Shown: positions 33,231 to 41,828 of the stretch, piece after piece
Position numbering within the stretch: position 1 is the first letter of the stretch
Layout: every line of letters starts with the position of its first letter
Source: Bacillota bacterium
Lineage (GTDB): Bacteria > Bacillota > Clostridia > Acetivibrionales > DSM-1351
NCBI GenBank assembly: GCA_023416275.1
Contig: JAEZIB010000113.1
Span: 1-41,828 of the forward strand
Length of the DNA stretch: 41,828 nt
Direction: 5' to 3'
The notes under the pieces: generated by a model
What the model was told of the DNA's origin: nothing
The model's database searches: none
The model's input: the letters and a program-made list of their open reading frames with translations, nothing else
Program-made: the position numbers and the translations under genes

Positions 33231-33304
33231 CTTATTCCCCCCTTTTTCTTTTGTTTACATCATTGCTTAAGTATTTCATTTTAAAGGTCATCAAAAATAC
33301 AAGC

Positions 33305-33375
33305 AATTATTTTTGGCAACAAACCATTGATAAATCTCCCGCACCGATAGAATTTTATGTACAAAATTTGATTTA
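33305..33375. repeat. Dispersed intergenic repeat A, copy 3
   Basis: The core ggcaacaaaccattgataa (33315-33333) is identical to copy 1. The longer block, with caattatttt before it and gaattttatgtacaaaa then tttgattt after it, aligns with copy 2. It lies between the htrA promoter side and the chemoreceptor gene. No coding potential is seen. Confidence 0.6.
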
Positions 33376-33456
33376 AATAGCAAAAATACTTTCAGTAATA
33401 TATTTTACCACCTATACTAAGTCAATACAATTGTAGATAACGCTCATCAATTGAAA

Positions 33457-33507
33457 AAAATTCCCTAAAAGATTTATATATATTTATATAACCATTTAGG
33501 GAATTTT
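33457..33507 (-). terminator. Intrinsic terminator of the first chemoreceptor gene
   Basis: A perfect 13-bp inverted repeat (aaaattccctaaa at 33457, tttagggaatttt ending at 33507) lies about 37 nt past the stop codon of the chemoreceptor. On the transcribed strand a T-run follows. The 25-nt loop is AT-only. Confidence 0.8.
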
Positions 33508-33543
33508 GGTTTACTCTCAAATATAACTGCAATATTTTCACTG

Positions 33544-35757
33544 CTATACTTTAAATTTAGTAACTGCTGTATTCAAATCTTCTGATAGCTCTTTTAATTC
33601 TTTTGCTTGATATGATAACTCTTCAGCTGCTGCAATTTCCTCCTCTGTACTAGCAAATATTTCCTCTGTAGTTGCTGCTGATTGCTGCGCTACTGCTGAA
33701 ATATTCTCAATAATTTCTAATACATTGTTCTTTGCTTTCATAATACTTTCTACTGATTCTTCTGTTTTTTCAATATTGGATACCACTTCTCCCATAGCAC
33801 TGAATACAGTACCAAACAAGCTTTCTGTATCTTTAACGGCATTTATCTGCTCATTAACCACTTCATTAGATTTTAACACCTCTTTTACAGTATCATTTGT
33901 TTTGTTTTCTATTGAAGTAATAATGCTATTTATAATCCTATTAAATTCTTTTGATTTATCTGCCAGCTTACTAACTTCACTAGCTACTACTGCAAAACCT
34001 TTTCCGGCATCACCTGCACGAGCGGCTTCAATAGAGGCATTCAGTGCTAATAAGTTTGTCTGTTCAGAAATAGAATTCTGAAGCTTAACAATTTTCTGTA
34101 TTTCATTCATGCTATTACTCAAATCATTTATATTTGCATATACTTTATTAGTGGTATCGCTTACCTGTAGCGACTTATCATTCAGTTTACTAATAGTACT
34201 AGATGCATTGGCATTTAATCCATTTATCTTGTTTGCTATAGATATTACATGAGTCACATTTTGATCCACTACTGCAATTCCTTCAGAAAGATCATTCATA
34301 ACAATAACACTATCACTTATCTGAGATGCTTGATCTGTCGAGCCTTTTGCTATTTCGCCAATTGTCTGTGCAATTTGTCCTGATACAGTATATGTAGATT
34401 CAGAAGCTGTAGTTATCTTGTCTGCTGAAGAAAAAACACGTTGTGATGAATCCTTAACCTTTGTAATAAGGGAATTTATATTTGCCAGCATTTCATTATA
34501 ACTGTTGCAAACATCAGCTATCTCATCAGCTCCATAATCTATTACTTGATCCGTTAAATCTCCGCCTTTTGCCTTTTTCATAGTTAATACAAGTCTGCCT
34601 AAAGGCATTGAAACACTTCTTGCAATAAAAAGACACAGTAAAAATGCAGCTATAATACAAACTATTCCAATAAAAGTAATTCTAGCTCCTAAATCCTTGG
34701 CAGCACTATTTAGATAATTATATGGAATTACTGATACAACATACCAATCCTTGTTCTCACCTATTTTAGAATATGTTACAAGGCTTTGTGCACCATTGAT
34801 TTTAATATCAAGGTTAGCTGCATTTGTTTTAGGATTGTCTTTATTTAAGCTTGCTATTTCACTTGCAATAAGCTTAGAGCTATCATTTACTGAACCAACA
34901 GGATAACTTTGTTCATTCCTTGAGGCTAACAGTTTTCCTTCACTATCAATAACAAATATAGGGAAGGCTTCCTTGGTATCTGAGTCTATTCCAATATCCA
35001 TATCCTTAAATCCATTAGCAAGGTAATTTGTATCAGGGATTAGCACCATTTTTGCAACAATACCTCCTCCATCTATACCCCTTATGTCCTGTTGAATTCC
35101 ATAATAGCTTAATTTCTTATTTGATTGCACAAAATCAATATTTGACCACTCAAGCTTCTTTGTAGTTTTTTCTAATATCTTTTGAGCATCAAGTTCATTT
35201 TGTCCATCGGAATAAAATGCAATATTTGAAAAATTATCTCCATACAATATTGCGCAATAAAATACACCTTGCGCAGTAACAAACTTTGTTTCTATAAATT
35301 CAGAAATAATTCTGGATTGCTCAAGCTTATCATAGGCAGTTCCAAAATTGTATTCGTCAATGGCATCTTGTATGTTTCTATTTAGACCGATATCATTTAT
35401 GTACGCTTCCATGCGGCTCACTTCGTTATTTAATACAACACCTGTTTGCTCCATAACTTGTAAGGAATATCTTTTAACCTTATCATCAATTGCACTTATT
35501 GAAGAATTATACGAATAGATACCTGTAGTAAATATTGCAGCAATCAATAAAAAAACAAAAGATACAATTAATCTTACTTTAATTCTAAATTTTCGTAAAA
35601 ATATAGCTTTCTTTGGCAATTTTAAAGTTTTGTTTTTACCATTATCATGTTTATTCCGGCTGAATATTTTTCTTTTTATAGAATTAGTTACAGAACTGAG
35701 CGATTTTAACAATAGCTTAATTTTTGTAAATTCAGCTCTAAAATGTTTTTTGCTCAT
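33544..35757 (-). CDS. Methyl-accepting chemotaxis protein (dCache type)
   Basis: The 737-residue protein has a Lys-rich cytoplasmic N-terminus and a first membrane helix near 60-80 (LIVSFVFLLIAAIFTTGIYSY). A large extracellular dCache-like sensor follows, then a second helix (ITFIGIVCIIAAFLLCLFIA), HAMP and the signalling rod. The hairpin tip EQTNLLALNASIEAARAGDAGKGFAVV is intact. It would relay ligand binding to CheA. GGGAGG precedes the start, and a TATAAT lies at 35822-35817. It is a close paralogue of the next gene upstream, with which it is in tandem. The ligand cannot be deduced. Confidence 0.95.
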   Translation of the reverse strand: MSKKHFRAEFTKIKLLLKSLSSVTNSIKRKIFSRNKHDNGKNKTLKLPKKAIFLRKFRIKVRLIVSFVFLLIAAIFTTGIYSYNSSISAIDDKVKRYSLQVMEQTGVVLNNEVSRMEAYINDIGLNRNIQDAIDEYNFGTAYDKLEQSRIISEFIETKFVTAQGVFYCAILYGDNFSNIAFYSDGQNELDAQKILEKTTKKLEWSNIDFVQSNKKLSYYGIQQDIRGIDGGGIVAKMVLIPDTNYLANGFKDMDIGIDSDTKEAFPIFVIDSEGKLLASRNEQSYPVGSVNDSSKLIASEIASLNKDNPKTNAANLDIKINGAQSLVTYSKIGENKDWYVVSVIPYNYLNSAAKDLGARITFIGIVCIIAAFLLCLFIARSVSMPLGRLVLTMKKAKGGDLTDQVIDYGADEIADVCNSYNEMLANINSLITKVKDSSQRVFSSADKITTASESTYTVSGQIAQTIGEIAKGSTDQASQISDSVIVMNDLSEGIAVVDQNVTHVISIANKINGLNANASSTISKLNDKSLQVSDTTNKVYANINDLSNSMNEIQKIVKLQNSISEQTNLLALNASIEAARAGDAGKGFAVVASEVSKLADKSKEFNRIINSIITSIENKTNDTVKEVLKSNEVVNEQINAVKDTESLFGTVFSAMGEVVSNIEKTEESVESIMKAKNNVLEIIENISAVAQQSAATTEEIFASTEEEIAAAEELSYQAKELKELSEDLNTAVTKFKV

Positions 35758-36174
35758 ATCAAATGGCCTCCCTTGTAGTGCAATTGTTATGCTCTATGCA
35801 TTGTATATTAGATTTTATTATATCTTGATTTTGCATGAGCAGTCATATTTTTGTCACATTCTTACTATTTTTGTCGTATTATGTACATAATAAATAATAT
35901 ATTACTTTGATAATATTTGCAAGCCATTTAATTGACAAAATAGCTGGAGATTTGATATATGAGCCATTTGTAAAATATGGCAAAGTACTTTTGTTGTAAT
36001 AACATTGATACTTTAGTTAAATATTATGTAAAAAAATAAATGTATACTTTTCTAAAAACATACGCATCAAATATAATTTTATCCACATTTCAAAGCAAAT
36101 TAGCATAAAAAAACACCAGCCAAAATGAAAATCATTTTAACCAGTGTTTAGATTATATATAAATATGTATTCTA
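35758..36174. other. Gap between the two chemoreceptor genes
   Basis: It holds the first receptor's promoter region (TATAAT on the minus strand at 35822-35817, with a weak TGACTG -35 17 nt away) and the terminator of the second receptor at 36104-36148. I see no gene or other structure. Confidence 0.5.
36104..36148 (-). terminator. Intrinsic terminator of the second chemoreceptor gene
   Basis: On the minus strand aacactggttaaaatga pairs with tcattttggctggtgtt through several G-U pairs around a 3-nt loop, followed directly by a run of seven T. It is 27 nt past the stop codon. Confidence 0.8.
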
Positions 36175-38382
36175 TTAAATTCTAAATTTCGAAATTTCTT
36201 TATTGAGAGCTTCCGAAAGCTTTTCCAACTCTCTTGCCTGATTTGATAGTTCTTGGGCTGCAGTTATTTGCTCTTGTGTACTAGCAGAAATCTGCTCTGT
36301 TGCAGCTGCTGATTGCTGTGCTACTGAAGATATATTTCCTATTGCCCCTAGTACGTTATCCTTTGACTTCATTATATTTCCAACTGACTTTTCCGTCAAC
36401 TCAATGTTTGCTACTACATCCTTCATAGAACCAAATACTGTCTCAAACAATTTTTCTGTACCCTTAACAGAATTTATCTGCTCATTAACTACATCATTAG
36501 ACTTGAGTACCTCTTTAACAGTATCTTCAGTTTTCTTACCTATAGATGCTATTATGTTATTTATTAAACTGTTAAATTCTTTCGATTTCTCTGCCAGCTT
36601 GCTAACCTCACTAGCAACTACTGCAAAACCTCTTCCTGCATCACCAGCACGAGCCGCTTCAATAGAAGCATTCAGTGACAATAGATTTGTTTGTTCTGAA
36701 ATAGTATTCTGCATCTTGAGTATCTTTTGTATTTCTTTCATGCTATTGCTAAGCTCATTTATGTTTGTATAAACTTTATTAGTTGTTTCACTCACTTGAG
36801 CCGATTTTGTATTAAGCTCACTAATAGTACTAGCTGCATCTTCATTTAATCCGTTTATCTTGTGAGCTATAGATATTACTTTAGTTACATTCTCTTCAAC
36901 TAAAGTAATACCCTCTGATAGTTTACTTATATCTGAAACACTGTCATTTATTTCTGATGCTTGATCTGTAGCACCCATAGCCATCTCTCCTACAGACTGA
37001 GCAACCTGTTCAGAAACAGAGTATGTTGATTCTGAAGCTGTCGTTATCTTGTTTGCAGAAGTAAATACATATTTTGAGGCAGCTCTTACCTTATTTATAA
37101 GCGAACATATATTTGAAAGCATGTCATTGTAGTTATTACACACATCCGCCATTTCATCTTTCCCATTATCTGCTACATATTCTGTTAAATCCCCATCCTT
37201 TGCCTTTTTCATGGCTGTAACAAGCTTACTAAGTGGCTTTGAGACACTTCTAGCAATTATTATGCATAGCAATAGTGCAAATAAAATACAGATAAATCCC
37301 ATTAAAATAATTCTAGTTCTTAGCTCATTAGCAGCACTATTTAAATATTTGTAAGGAATAACAGAAACAACATACCAATCCTTTTTACCAATTTTTGAAT
37401 ATGTAACTAAGCTGTCGACTCCACCTACACTAATATCTAAATTAGCTGATATAAGGCTTTTATCCTTTTCCAATTTATTTTTTATTTCATCAGCAATAAA
37501 TTTTGAATTGTCATTTGACGAATCAATAGCATAGCTTTTAGCATTTCTAGTTGCTAATATTCTACCCTCGCCATCAACTACAAATATCGGAAAACCCTCA
37601 TCTGAAGCTGATTCTTTACCGATATCTAATTCTTCAAATCCGCTGGCAAGATAGTTGGTTTTGGGAATTAACACCATTTTGGCAATAACTCCTCCACTAT
37701 TAATACCGTTTATGTTTTGTGTAATACCATAATAACTCACTTGCTTACTGGACAGTGTAAAGTCCACATATGACCATTTTAATTGCTTAAAATCTGATTT
37801 TGCTATTTTTTGAGAGTCTAACTCTTCTTGTCCTCTATTAAAATACTGTATCTGTGAATAGTTCTCACCATGTAATATAGCACAATACTCTACATCATCG
37901 GCATTAATAAATTTTGTCATAAAATATTCTTTAATGGTTCTAACCTGCTCAAATTTTTCAAAATCAGTTCCTGAATTATACTTAATTACAGCATTTTGAA
38001 TATTTCTATCTAAGCCAACATCATTAATGTACGCTTCCATTCTTTCTACTTTGTTATCTAATATAACACTGGTTTGATCCATTACCTGCAATGAATACCT
38101 TTTGACCTTATCGTCAATAGTTTGTGTTGATGAGTTATATGATGATATGCCAGTGATTAATATTACAGCAACTAATAGTAAAACAAAGGATGCAATTAAT
38201 CTAGTTTTGATTTTAAATCTTCTGAGAAATACGAATTTACTAGTGCTTTTTGACGGTTTACCAATATTTTTGCCTTCACTAGTTTTCCCCTTCCTAGAAA
38301 ATTTACTTGTTATAGAAAAAAATAGTGAAGATATTTTGGTAAAAAATGATTTGAATTTTAATCTTAGCTTATATGTACTCAT
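36175..38382 (-). CDS. Methyl-accepting chemotaxis protein, tandem paralogue
   Basis: The 735-residue protein has the same layout as its neighbour: a basic N-terminus, a helix (LIASFVLLLVAVILITGISSY), a sensor domain starting YNSSTQTIDDKVKRYSLQVMDQ, a second helix, HAMP and a methyl-accepting rod. The tip EQTNLLSLNASIEAARAGDAGRGFAVV carries one Ala-to-Ser change. The two proteins are alike along their full length, including the sensor, so this is a recent gene duplication. Each has its own terminator. AAGGAGA precedes the start. Confidence 0.95.
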   Translation of the reverse strand: MSTYKLRLKFKSFFTKISSLFFSITSKFSRKGKTSEGKNIGKPSKSTSKFVFLRRFKIKTRLIASFVLLLVAVILITGISSYNSSTQTIDDKVKRYSLQVMDQTSVILDNKVERMEAYINDVGLDRNIQNAVIKYNSGTDFEKFEQVRTIKEYFMTKFINADDVEYCAILHGENYSQIQYFNRGQEELDSQKIAKSDFKQLKWSYVDFTLSSKQVSYYGITQNINGINSGGVIAKMVLIPKTNYLASGFEELDIGKESASDEGFPIFVVDGEGRILATRNAKSYAIDSSNDNSKFIADEIKNKLEKDKSLISANLDISVGGVDSLVTYSKIGKKDWYVVSVIPYKYLNSAANELRTRIILMGFICILFALLLCIIIARSVSKPLSKLVTAMKKAKDGDLTEYVADNGKDEMADVCNNYNDMLSNICSLINKVRAASKYVFTSANKITTASESTYSVSEQVAQSVGEMAMGATDQASEINDSVSDISKLSEGITLVEENVTKVISIAHKINGLNEDAASTISELNTKSAQVSETTNKVYTNINELSNSMKEIQKILKMQNTISEQTNLLSLNASIEAARAGDAGRGFAVVASEVSKLAEKSKEFNSLINNIIASIGKKTEDTVKEVLKSNDVVNEQINSVKGTEKLFETVFGSMKDVVANIELTEKSVGNIMKSKDNVLGAIGNISSVAQQSAAATEQISASTQEQITAAQELSNQARELEKLSEALNKEISKFRI

Positions 38383-38605
38383 AATTCTCCTTTATATGAT
38401 TAGACATATATAAAATCCTATTTTACTGTCATTTCGATGATTATTTGTAATAGATTTACATTATTGTATTTAGTACCTATATCATTATTATATTACGTTA
38501 CTATTAGTTTCTTTTCAAGTCTTATTTTTACATATATTTAAAATATTTTGTCATTTTCAATATAAATCTTTAAAATACTTTATTTTGCACCAATTTGCAT
38601 AACAA

Positions 38606-38652
38606 AAGCACGTGAAAGAAAAGTTATTCCAACCTTATTCTATCTCGTGCTT
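38606..38652 (-). terminator. Possible terminator downstream of the 2H phosphoesterase gene
   Basis: A 7-bp stem (aagcacg and cgtgctt) encloses an internal region that can partly pair. On the minus strand it is followed by only two or three T. It lies about 100 nt past the thpR stop. The rest of 38383-38749 shows no gene. Confidence 0.4.
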
Positions 38653-38749
38653 CATATTATCTAATTTAAATTGTTTAAATAGCTTTATGACATGCGAAGA
38701 GAACAATCAATGTATTAAATATAACCTTCACACTTTTCTAGTTTTTTTG

Positions 38750-39370
38750 CTAAAATTGTACTCTCTCTAAGGGAACATAACATAGCTTGTTATCAATTCT
38801 TTTACTTTCCATAAGTGAAATAGCATTTACCTTAATGGCAATATCATTTAGTTTTATTTTATTTACCAACTGGTCAAATTCTTCTATTCTAACTTCTCTA
38901 GCTAATGTTATATGTGGATTGAAGCCCCTCTCTTCTTTATTGTATCCATTATTCAATAAATTGATTTCAAGTTTATTATACAATGCTTGTAACTCTTGAC
39001 TACTCTGCAGCCCAATCCATAGAATTTTCTTATTTCCCCTATCAAATTTTCCTATTTTATTTAGTCTCAGTTCAAACTCTGACGTGCAAGCTCCAAGGCA
39101 GCTGTCTTCGTGTATTTCCTTCTCGTAAAGCTGGCATGTTGGTACAAACTTTTTTGTTGAGCTTTCTAAGCTAGAAGCAGTAGCTTTCAATGCCGATATT
39201 AACAGCTCTGCTTGATGATGACTTTGCTCTCCAATAAAACGCAAGGTTAAGTGAAAATTATCCTTTGAGGTGAAATTTCCTCCAATACAATACTGCCTAA
39301 TCTCTTTTTGTATACAGAATAAGTATTCCTTTAATTCTTCATTAAACTCAATAGCAAAAAATAATCTCAT
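38750..39370 (-). CDS. thpR: RNA 2',3'-cyclic phosphodiesterase (2H family)
   Basis: The 206-residue protein begins MRLFFAIEFNEELKEYL and has the two HxT/S-type motifs of 2H phosphoesterases: FHLTLRFIGE near residue 42 and FNPHITLARE near 150. Members open 2',3'-cyclic phosphate ends of RNA. The length is normal, and GAAAGGAAAG precedes the start. An AGGAGG 25-30 nt upstream would serve a four-codon frame (MKGK) that ends one base before the ATG; its meaning is unclear. There is no sign that it belongs to the CRISPR system. Confidence 0.9.
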   Translation of the reverse strand: MRLFFAIEFNEELKEYLFCIQKEIRQYCIGGNFTSKDNFHLTLRFIGEQSHHQAELLISALKATASSLESSTKKFVPTCQLYEKEIHEDSCLGACTSEFELRLNKIGKFDRGNKKILWIGLQSSQELQALYNKLEINLLNNGYNKEERGFNPHITLAREVRIEEFDQLVNKIKLNDIAIKVNAISLMESKRIDNKLCYVPLERVQF

Positions 39371-39465
39371 TTACTTTCCTTTCATAAAGACAATACCTCC
39401 TGAAGCTCAGTCCCATACTTTTAAACTGAGTTGCTTAATGTATTTTCAGTCCGAGCTTCAACAAG

Positions 39466-40629
39466 TTAACCACAAATTCCACTAACCACAATATCCTGCC
39501 CAACATCAGCAATTGGTATTATTGCTGTTCCCTTGCTGTCCAAAGCAATAATTGTTTTTGCACCGCTTCCAATTGTTATCGAAATATTTTTGGGAACTTT
39601 GTGTCCTTTATCTGGTGTAATAGTCAAATGTAGTTCTCCTTCAGAAACACTGTTAGTCAGCTTTCCATTTGCAATAGAGGCTTTAATGCTATATGGCAAA
39701 GTGTTATTCTGCATAACAGACGCAATTACTGTATAAATTACCTCATGACCTTTGGCAGTAGGATGGGGATCAAAAGTTTTGCCCGTATCGGCATTTACAA
39801 GTATAGTTCCCTTCCTAGCTTTTGCGAAAGCTGAATAAACATCAGCCACAAGATAGTTTTTCCCATTATCAGAGTCGCTAATGATCTTTGCGTTTATTGT
39901 GTCTATTGCTGTATTACAAAAGCTGGCAATTTGTATATCATATGGATTATAAATGGTGTTTACTACAATTTGAGCATCAGGATTCAGTTCTTTTATTTTT
40001 CTTATTATTTTAGCAAAGTTTCCTTCATCATTATTTGCTTTATCTCCGACAAATGTCTTGGTAGCTGCTAATACATTATTTTTCAAGGTCTCCTTTGCAC
40101 TTTTATTGAAAATAAGCTCCATTGTTACCTTGAGAATCTCCTGCTTACTGGCATTAAAAAGATTTTTGCCTTTTCCCAGCTTGTCATTTAAAACCTCTGC
40201 TAACGCCAAAAACACATCATTTCCACCTATAGAAATTGTTATAACGCCAGCCTCCTCTATTTGAGCTATTGCCGCTTTCTGGTCTGTTGTTGGGGGATTA
40301 GTAATTGCATTCAATAGCCTTGTAGAATCTATTCCATCTACTCCTAAATTCACTGATTCTTTCCCTATTTTTTTACTTAATTTGGTAACAAAACTTTTTT
40401 CACTTGTTTTATTTTTTACATCGTTACTATTGTAGTTTTCTAAACCATATCCCGTTGTAATAGAATCACCTAACGCAACATAAGAAGTACTTTCATTCAT
40501 AATATTCATTGGAATATATGTAGTGATAACCTCTTCTACTATATTAGTAGGTGCATAGGCGGGTAAGGATGCTCCAAATAGTGATGCAGCGCTAAGTACG
40601 ATTGAAAGCACTTCTTTCAATTTCTTCAT
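39466..40629 (-). CDS. Secreted SGNH/GDSL-family hydrolase
   Basis: The 387-residue protein starts with a signal peptide (MKKLKEVLSIVLSAASLFGA, then SLPAYA). It has the block I serine motif YVALGDSITTGYGLENY, block III TISIGGNDVF and the block V Asp-His pair DPHPTAKGHEVI. These define lipase/esterase-type SGNH hydrolases, acting outside the cell on an unknown ester. The last 90 residues form an extra beta-rich domain (LHLTITPDKGHKVPKNIS...). TTGGAGC precedes the start. Confidence 0.88.
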   Translation of the reverse strand: MKKLKEVLSIVLSAASLFGASLPAYAPTNIVEEVITTYIPMNIMNESTSYVALGDSITTGYGLENYNSNDVKNKTSEKSFVTKLSKKIGKESVNLGVDGIDSTRLLNAITNPPTTDQKAAIAQIEEAGVITISIGGNDVFLALAEVLNDKLGKGKNLFNASKQEILKVTMELIFNKSAKETLKNNVLAATKTFVGDKANNDEGNFAKIIRKIKELNPDAQIVVNTIYNPYDIQIASFCNTAIDTINAKIISDSDNGKNYLVADVYSAFAKARKGTILVNADTGKTFDPHPTAKGHEVIYTVIASVMQNNTLPYSIKASIANGKLTNSVSEGELHLTITPDKGHKVPKNISITIGSGAKTIIALDSKGTAIIPIADVGQDIVVSGICG

Positions 40630-41038
40630 ATAATCAGCTCCAAATTTTTCAAAATATATACTGAGTATTTATACCTATTATTCATTATATATTTTTCAAT
40701 TTGGTTATTCAAATTAAGAAAATGTGACAATATTAATTAAGCCTAGATTATGTTAACTATATTTGCGTTTTCTTGCTATTCTTTAATAAGTCTAATAAAA
40801 TATTAATACTATTTCGTATTTAAAAATATGAGACCACATTTTTAAATGCAAATTAGTATAAACAATGGTAAGCAGTACATAATTACTCCCAAATGAATAA
40901 ATCAATTTCTTATAATATTTACTAGAATAATTACAGAAAAGCAGTTTTCCGTGCCTACTAGTTTATCAAGTCCTTCCAGTAAATAGATCTAGGTATTAAA
41001 ACATCAATAATCAAAAGCAGAAACTATCAGCACTAATA
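40630..41038. other. 409-nt intergenic region
   Basis: It contains the presumed promoter of the SGNH hydrolase (AT-rich, tataaatactcagtatat on the minus strand near 40665) and the 3' flank of the DUF4846 gene. I see no gene, RNA or strong hairpin. Confidence 0.45.
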
Positions 41039-41828
41039 TCAATTCTGAAACCTCATCAATTGCCCCTTTTCAAAGGTCCATTCAGGCGTTTCAAGCACTT
41101 CACCAAAATTCACTGAGTACCACGGACTTAATTGCTCGCTATCAGGATTTTTAAGAATGTGAATATCTTGTGCTGGCATGTAGCTCTGCGCTAACAGAAA
41201 TATTTTTTCGCCAGTTTTCTTATTTTTTGCCATGTCCATAATAATAACAGCATGCCCAGGAGTAGCACCCTTCAAAAACAAATCTCCAATTTGCATATCT
41301 TCAATTGCTTCGCTCTTCATTTCTGTTGAGAGAGACAAAGTTCCCGCATATGCAAAAACAATATCAAGGTACCTTCTAAAACTGCTATATTCATTTGAAT
41401 ATTGTGTTTTTTTAGTCCAATAGGTTTTATTCCCATTAATTACAATCCTATTTCCGTTCATCCAGTTTAAGTAATCGGCATTAAATCCATTTGTAAAATT
41501 AAAGTGTATTCTTTCATACAATTTCTGTTGGTATAAGTATTCTGCTCTTAACCTAATTGCTGCATCAGCACATTGTTGTAAATCCCGTTCTCCAACATCA
41601 ATATCAAGAACAGCAACGTGTACATCTTTATTTGTTACATCGCCGTTGTAAAGCTTTATTTTTTCACCATCAGGCTTTACCGGTAAATTTCTTAGGTATT
41701 GACCATATGAATCATTTTCCACTTTGACCCGCTCAAATCCCTCTGGAGCGTTTATTCTTCCTTCAACTGTGCTACCACTTTCTTTAATAAGTTTTTCAAC
41801 ACTTTTCACAACCGGAATAGCTTCATCC
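41039..41828 (-). CDS. DUF4846-like protein, 5' end outside the window
   Basis: The frame is open to the window edge: upstream of the GTG at 41809 the codons DEAIPV continue without a stop. At least 263 residues are therefore present and the true start is missing. Visible segments are INAPEGFERVKVENDSYGQYL, LPVKPDGEKIKLYNG, AADAIRLRAEYL-like and FNFTNGFNADYLNWMNG, then DLFLKGATPGHAVIIMDMA near the end. This matches the secreted, uncharacterised DUF4846 family; a signal peptide would lie beyond the window. The GHAVIIMD and cysteine-poor composition give no safe catalytic assignment. Confidence 0.75.
   Translation of the reverse strand, partial: DEAIPVVKSVEKLIKESGSTVEGRINAPEGFERVKVENDSYGQYLRNLPVKPDGEKIKLYNGDVTNKDVHVAVLDIDVGERDLQQCADAAIRLRAEYLYQQKLYERIHFNFTNGFNADYLNWMNGNRIVINGNKTYWTKKTQYSNEYSSFRRYLDIVFAYAGTLSLSTEMKSEAIEDMQIGDLFLKGATPGHAVIIMDMAKNKKTGEKIFLLAQSYMPAQDIHILKNPDSEQLSPWYSVNFGEVLETPEWTFEKGQLMRFQN

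Noticed and set aside
33457..33507. aattccctaaa resembling part of the CRISPR repeat
   Set aside because: It is one arm of a perfect terminator hairpin after a chemoreceptor gene; similarity to the repeat is short and not continued.
38750..39370. 2H phosphoesterase as a ring nuclease for the CRISPR signal
   Set aside because: It has the ordinary ThpR length and motifs and lies more than 20 kb from the CRISPR genes; nothing in the sequence links them.

Overview
This is an AT-rich stretch from a Firmicute, most likely an anaerobic member of the Clostridia. The basis is strong AGGAGG-type ribosome binding sites, a NifS/NifU/MnmA iron-sulfur and tRNA-thiolation operon under an Rrf2 regulator, a CD1247-type zinc-ribbon protein, EF-P with a KPGKG loop, and stalk-domain (copper amine oxidase N-like) secreted proteins. 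I cannot name the species.

Positions 1-17050 are a type III-D CRISPR-Cas island. Three CRISPR arrays (1-468, 2500-3194, 4348-5759) have related 37-nt repeats. All are transcribed leftward from conserved leaders on their right-hand sides; the crRNA-strand repeats end in the ATTGAAAC handle typical of Cas6-processed systems. Between arrays 1 and 2 lie cas6 and a small membrane-anchored SAVED-like protein. Between arrays 2 and 3 is a Phd/RelE-type toxin-antitoxin pair. To the right, five translationally overlapped genes on the minus strand encode the effector: Cas10 without an HD domain, a long Csx10, a two-RAMP Cas7, a Csx19-like protein and a TIGR03986-type RAMP. A CARF-HEPN ribonuclease is divergently transcribed. 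A frameshifted remnant of a small gene and a decayed IS1182-like transposase end mark the right edge. No cas1 or cas2 is present, so adaptation must be supplied from elsewhere.

The most striking observation is in array 3. Its five leader-proximal repeats are chimeric: 18 nt of the normal repeat joined to 19 nt that appear to be captured from a truncated spacer. They read as a deletion across a spacer-repeat junction followed by at least four ruler-measured acquisitions that copied the captured spacer sequence as a new repeat. These repeats lack the ATTGAAAC handle.

Positions 17085-30000 are housekeeping genes: a CD1247-like protein, efp, an M24 aminopeptidase, aroQ, a TIM-barrel AP-endonuclease-like protein, an M18 aminopeptidase, a PHP phosphatase, mnmA, iscU/nifU, iscS/nifS, iscR, a YkuS-like protein, a small membrane protein and rarA. 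Short dispersed repeats lie in several gaps.

Positions 30082-41828 hold cell-envelope and sensory genes: an overlapping HtrA protease and stalk-domain protein pair, two tandem dCache-type chemoreceptors, a 2H phosphoesterase, a secreted SGNH hydrolase and a 5'-truncated DUF4846 protein.
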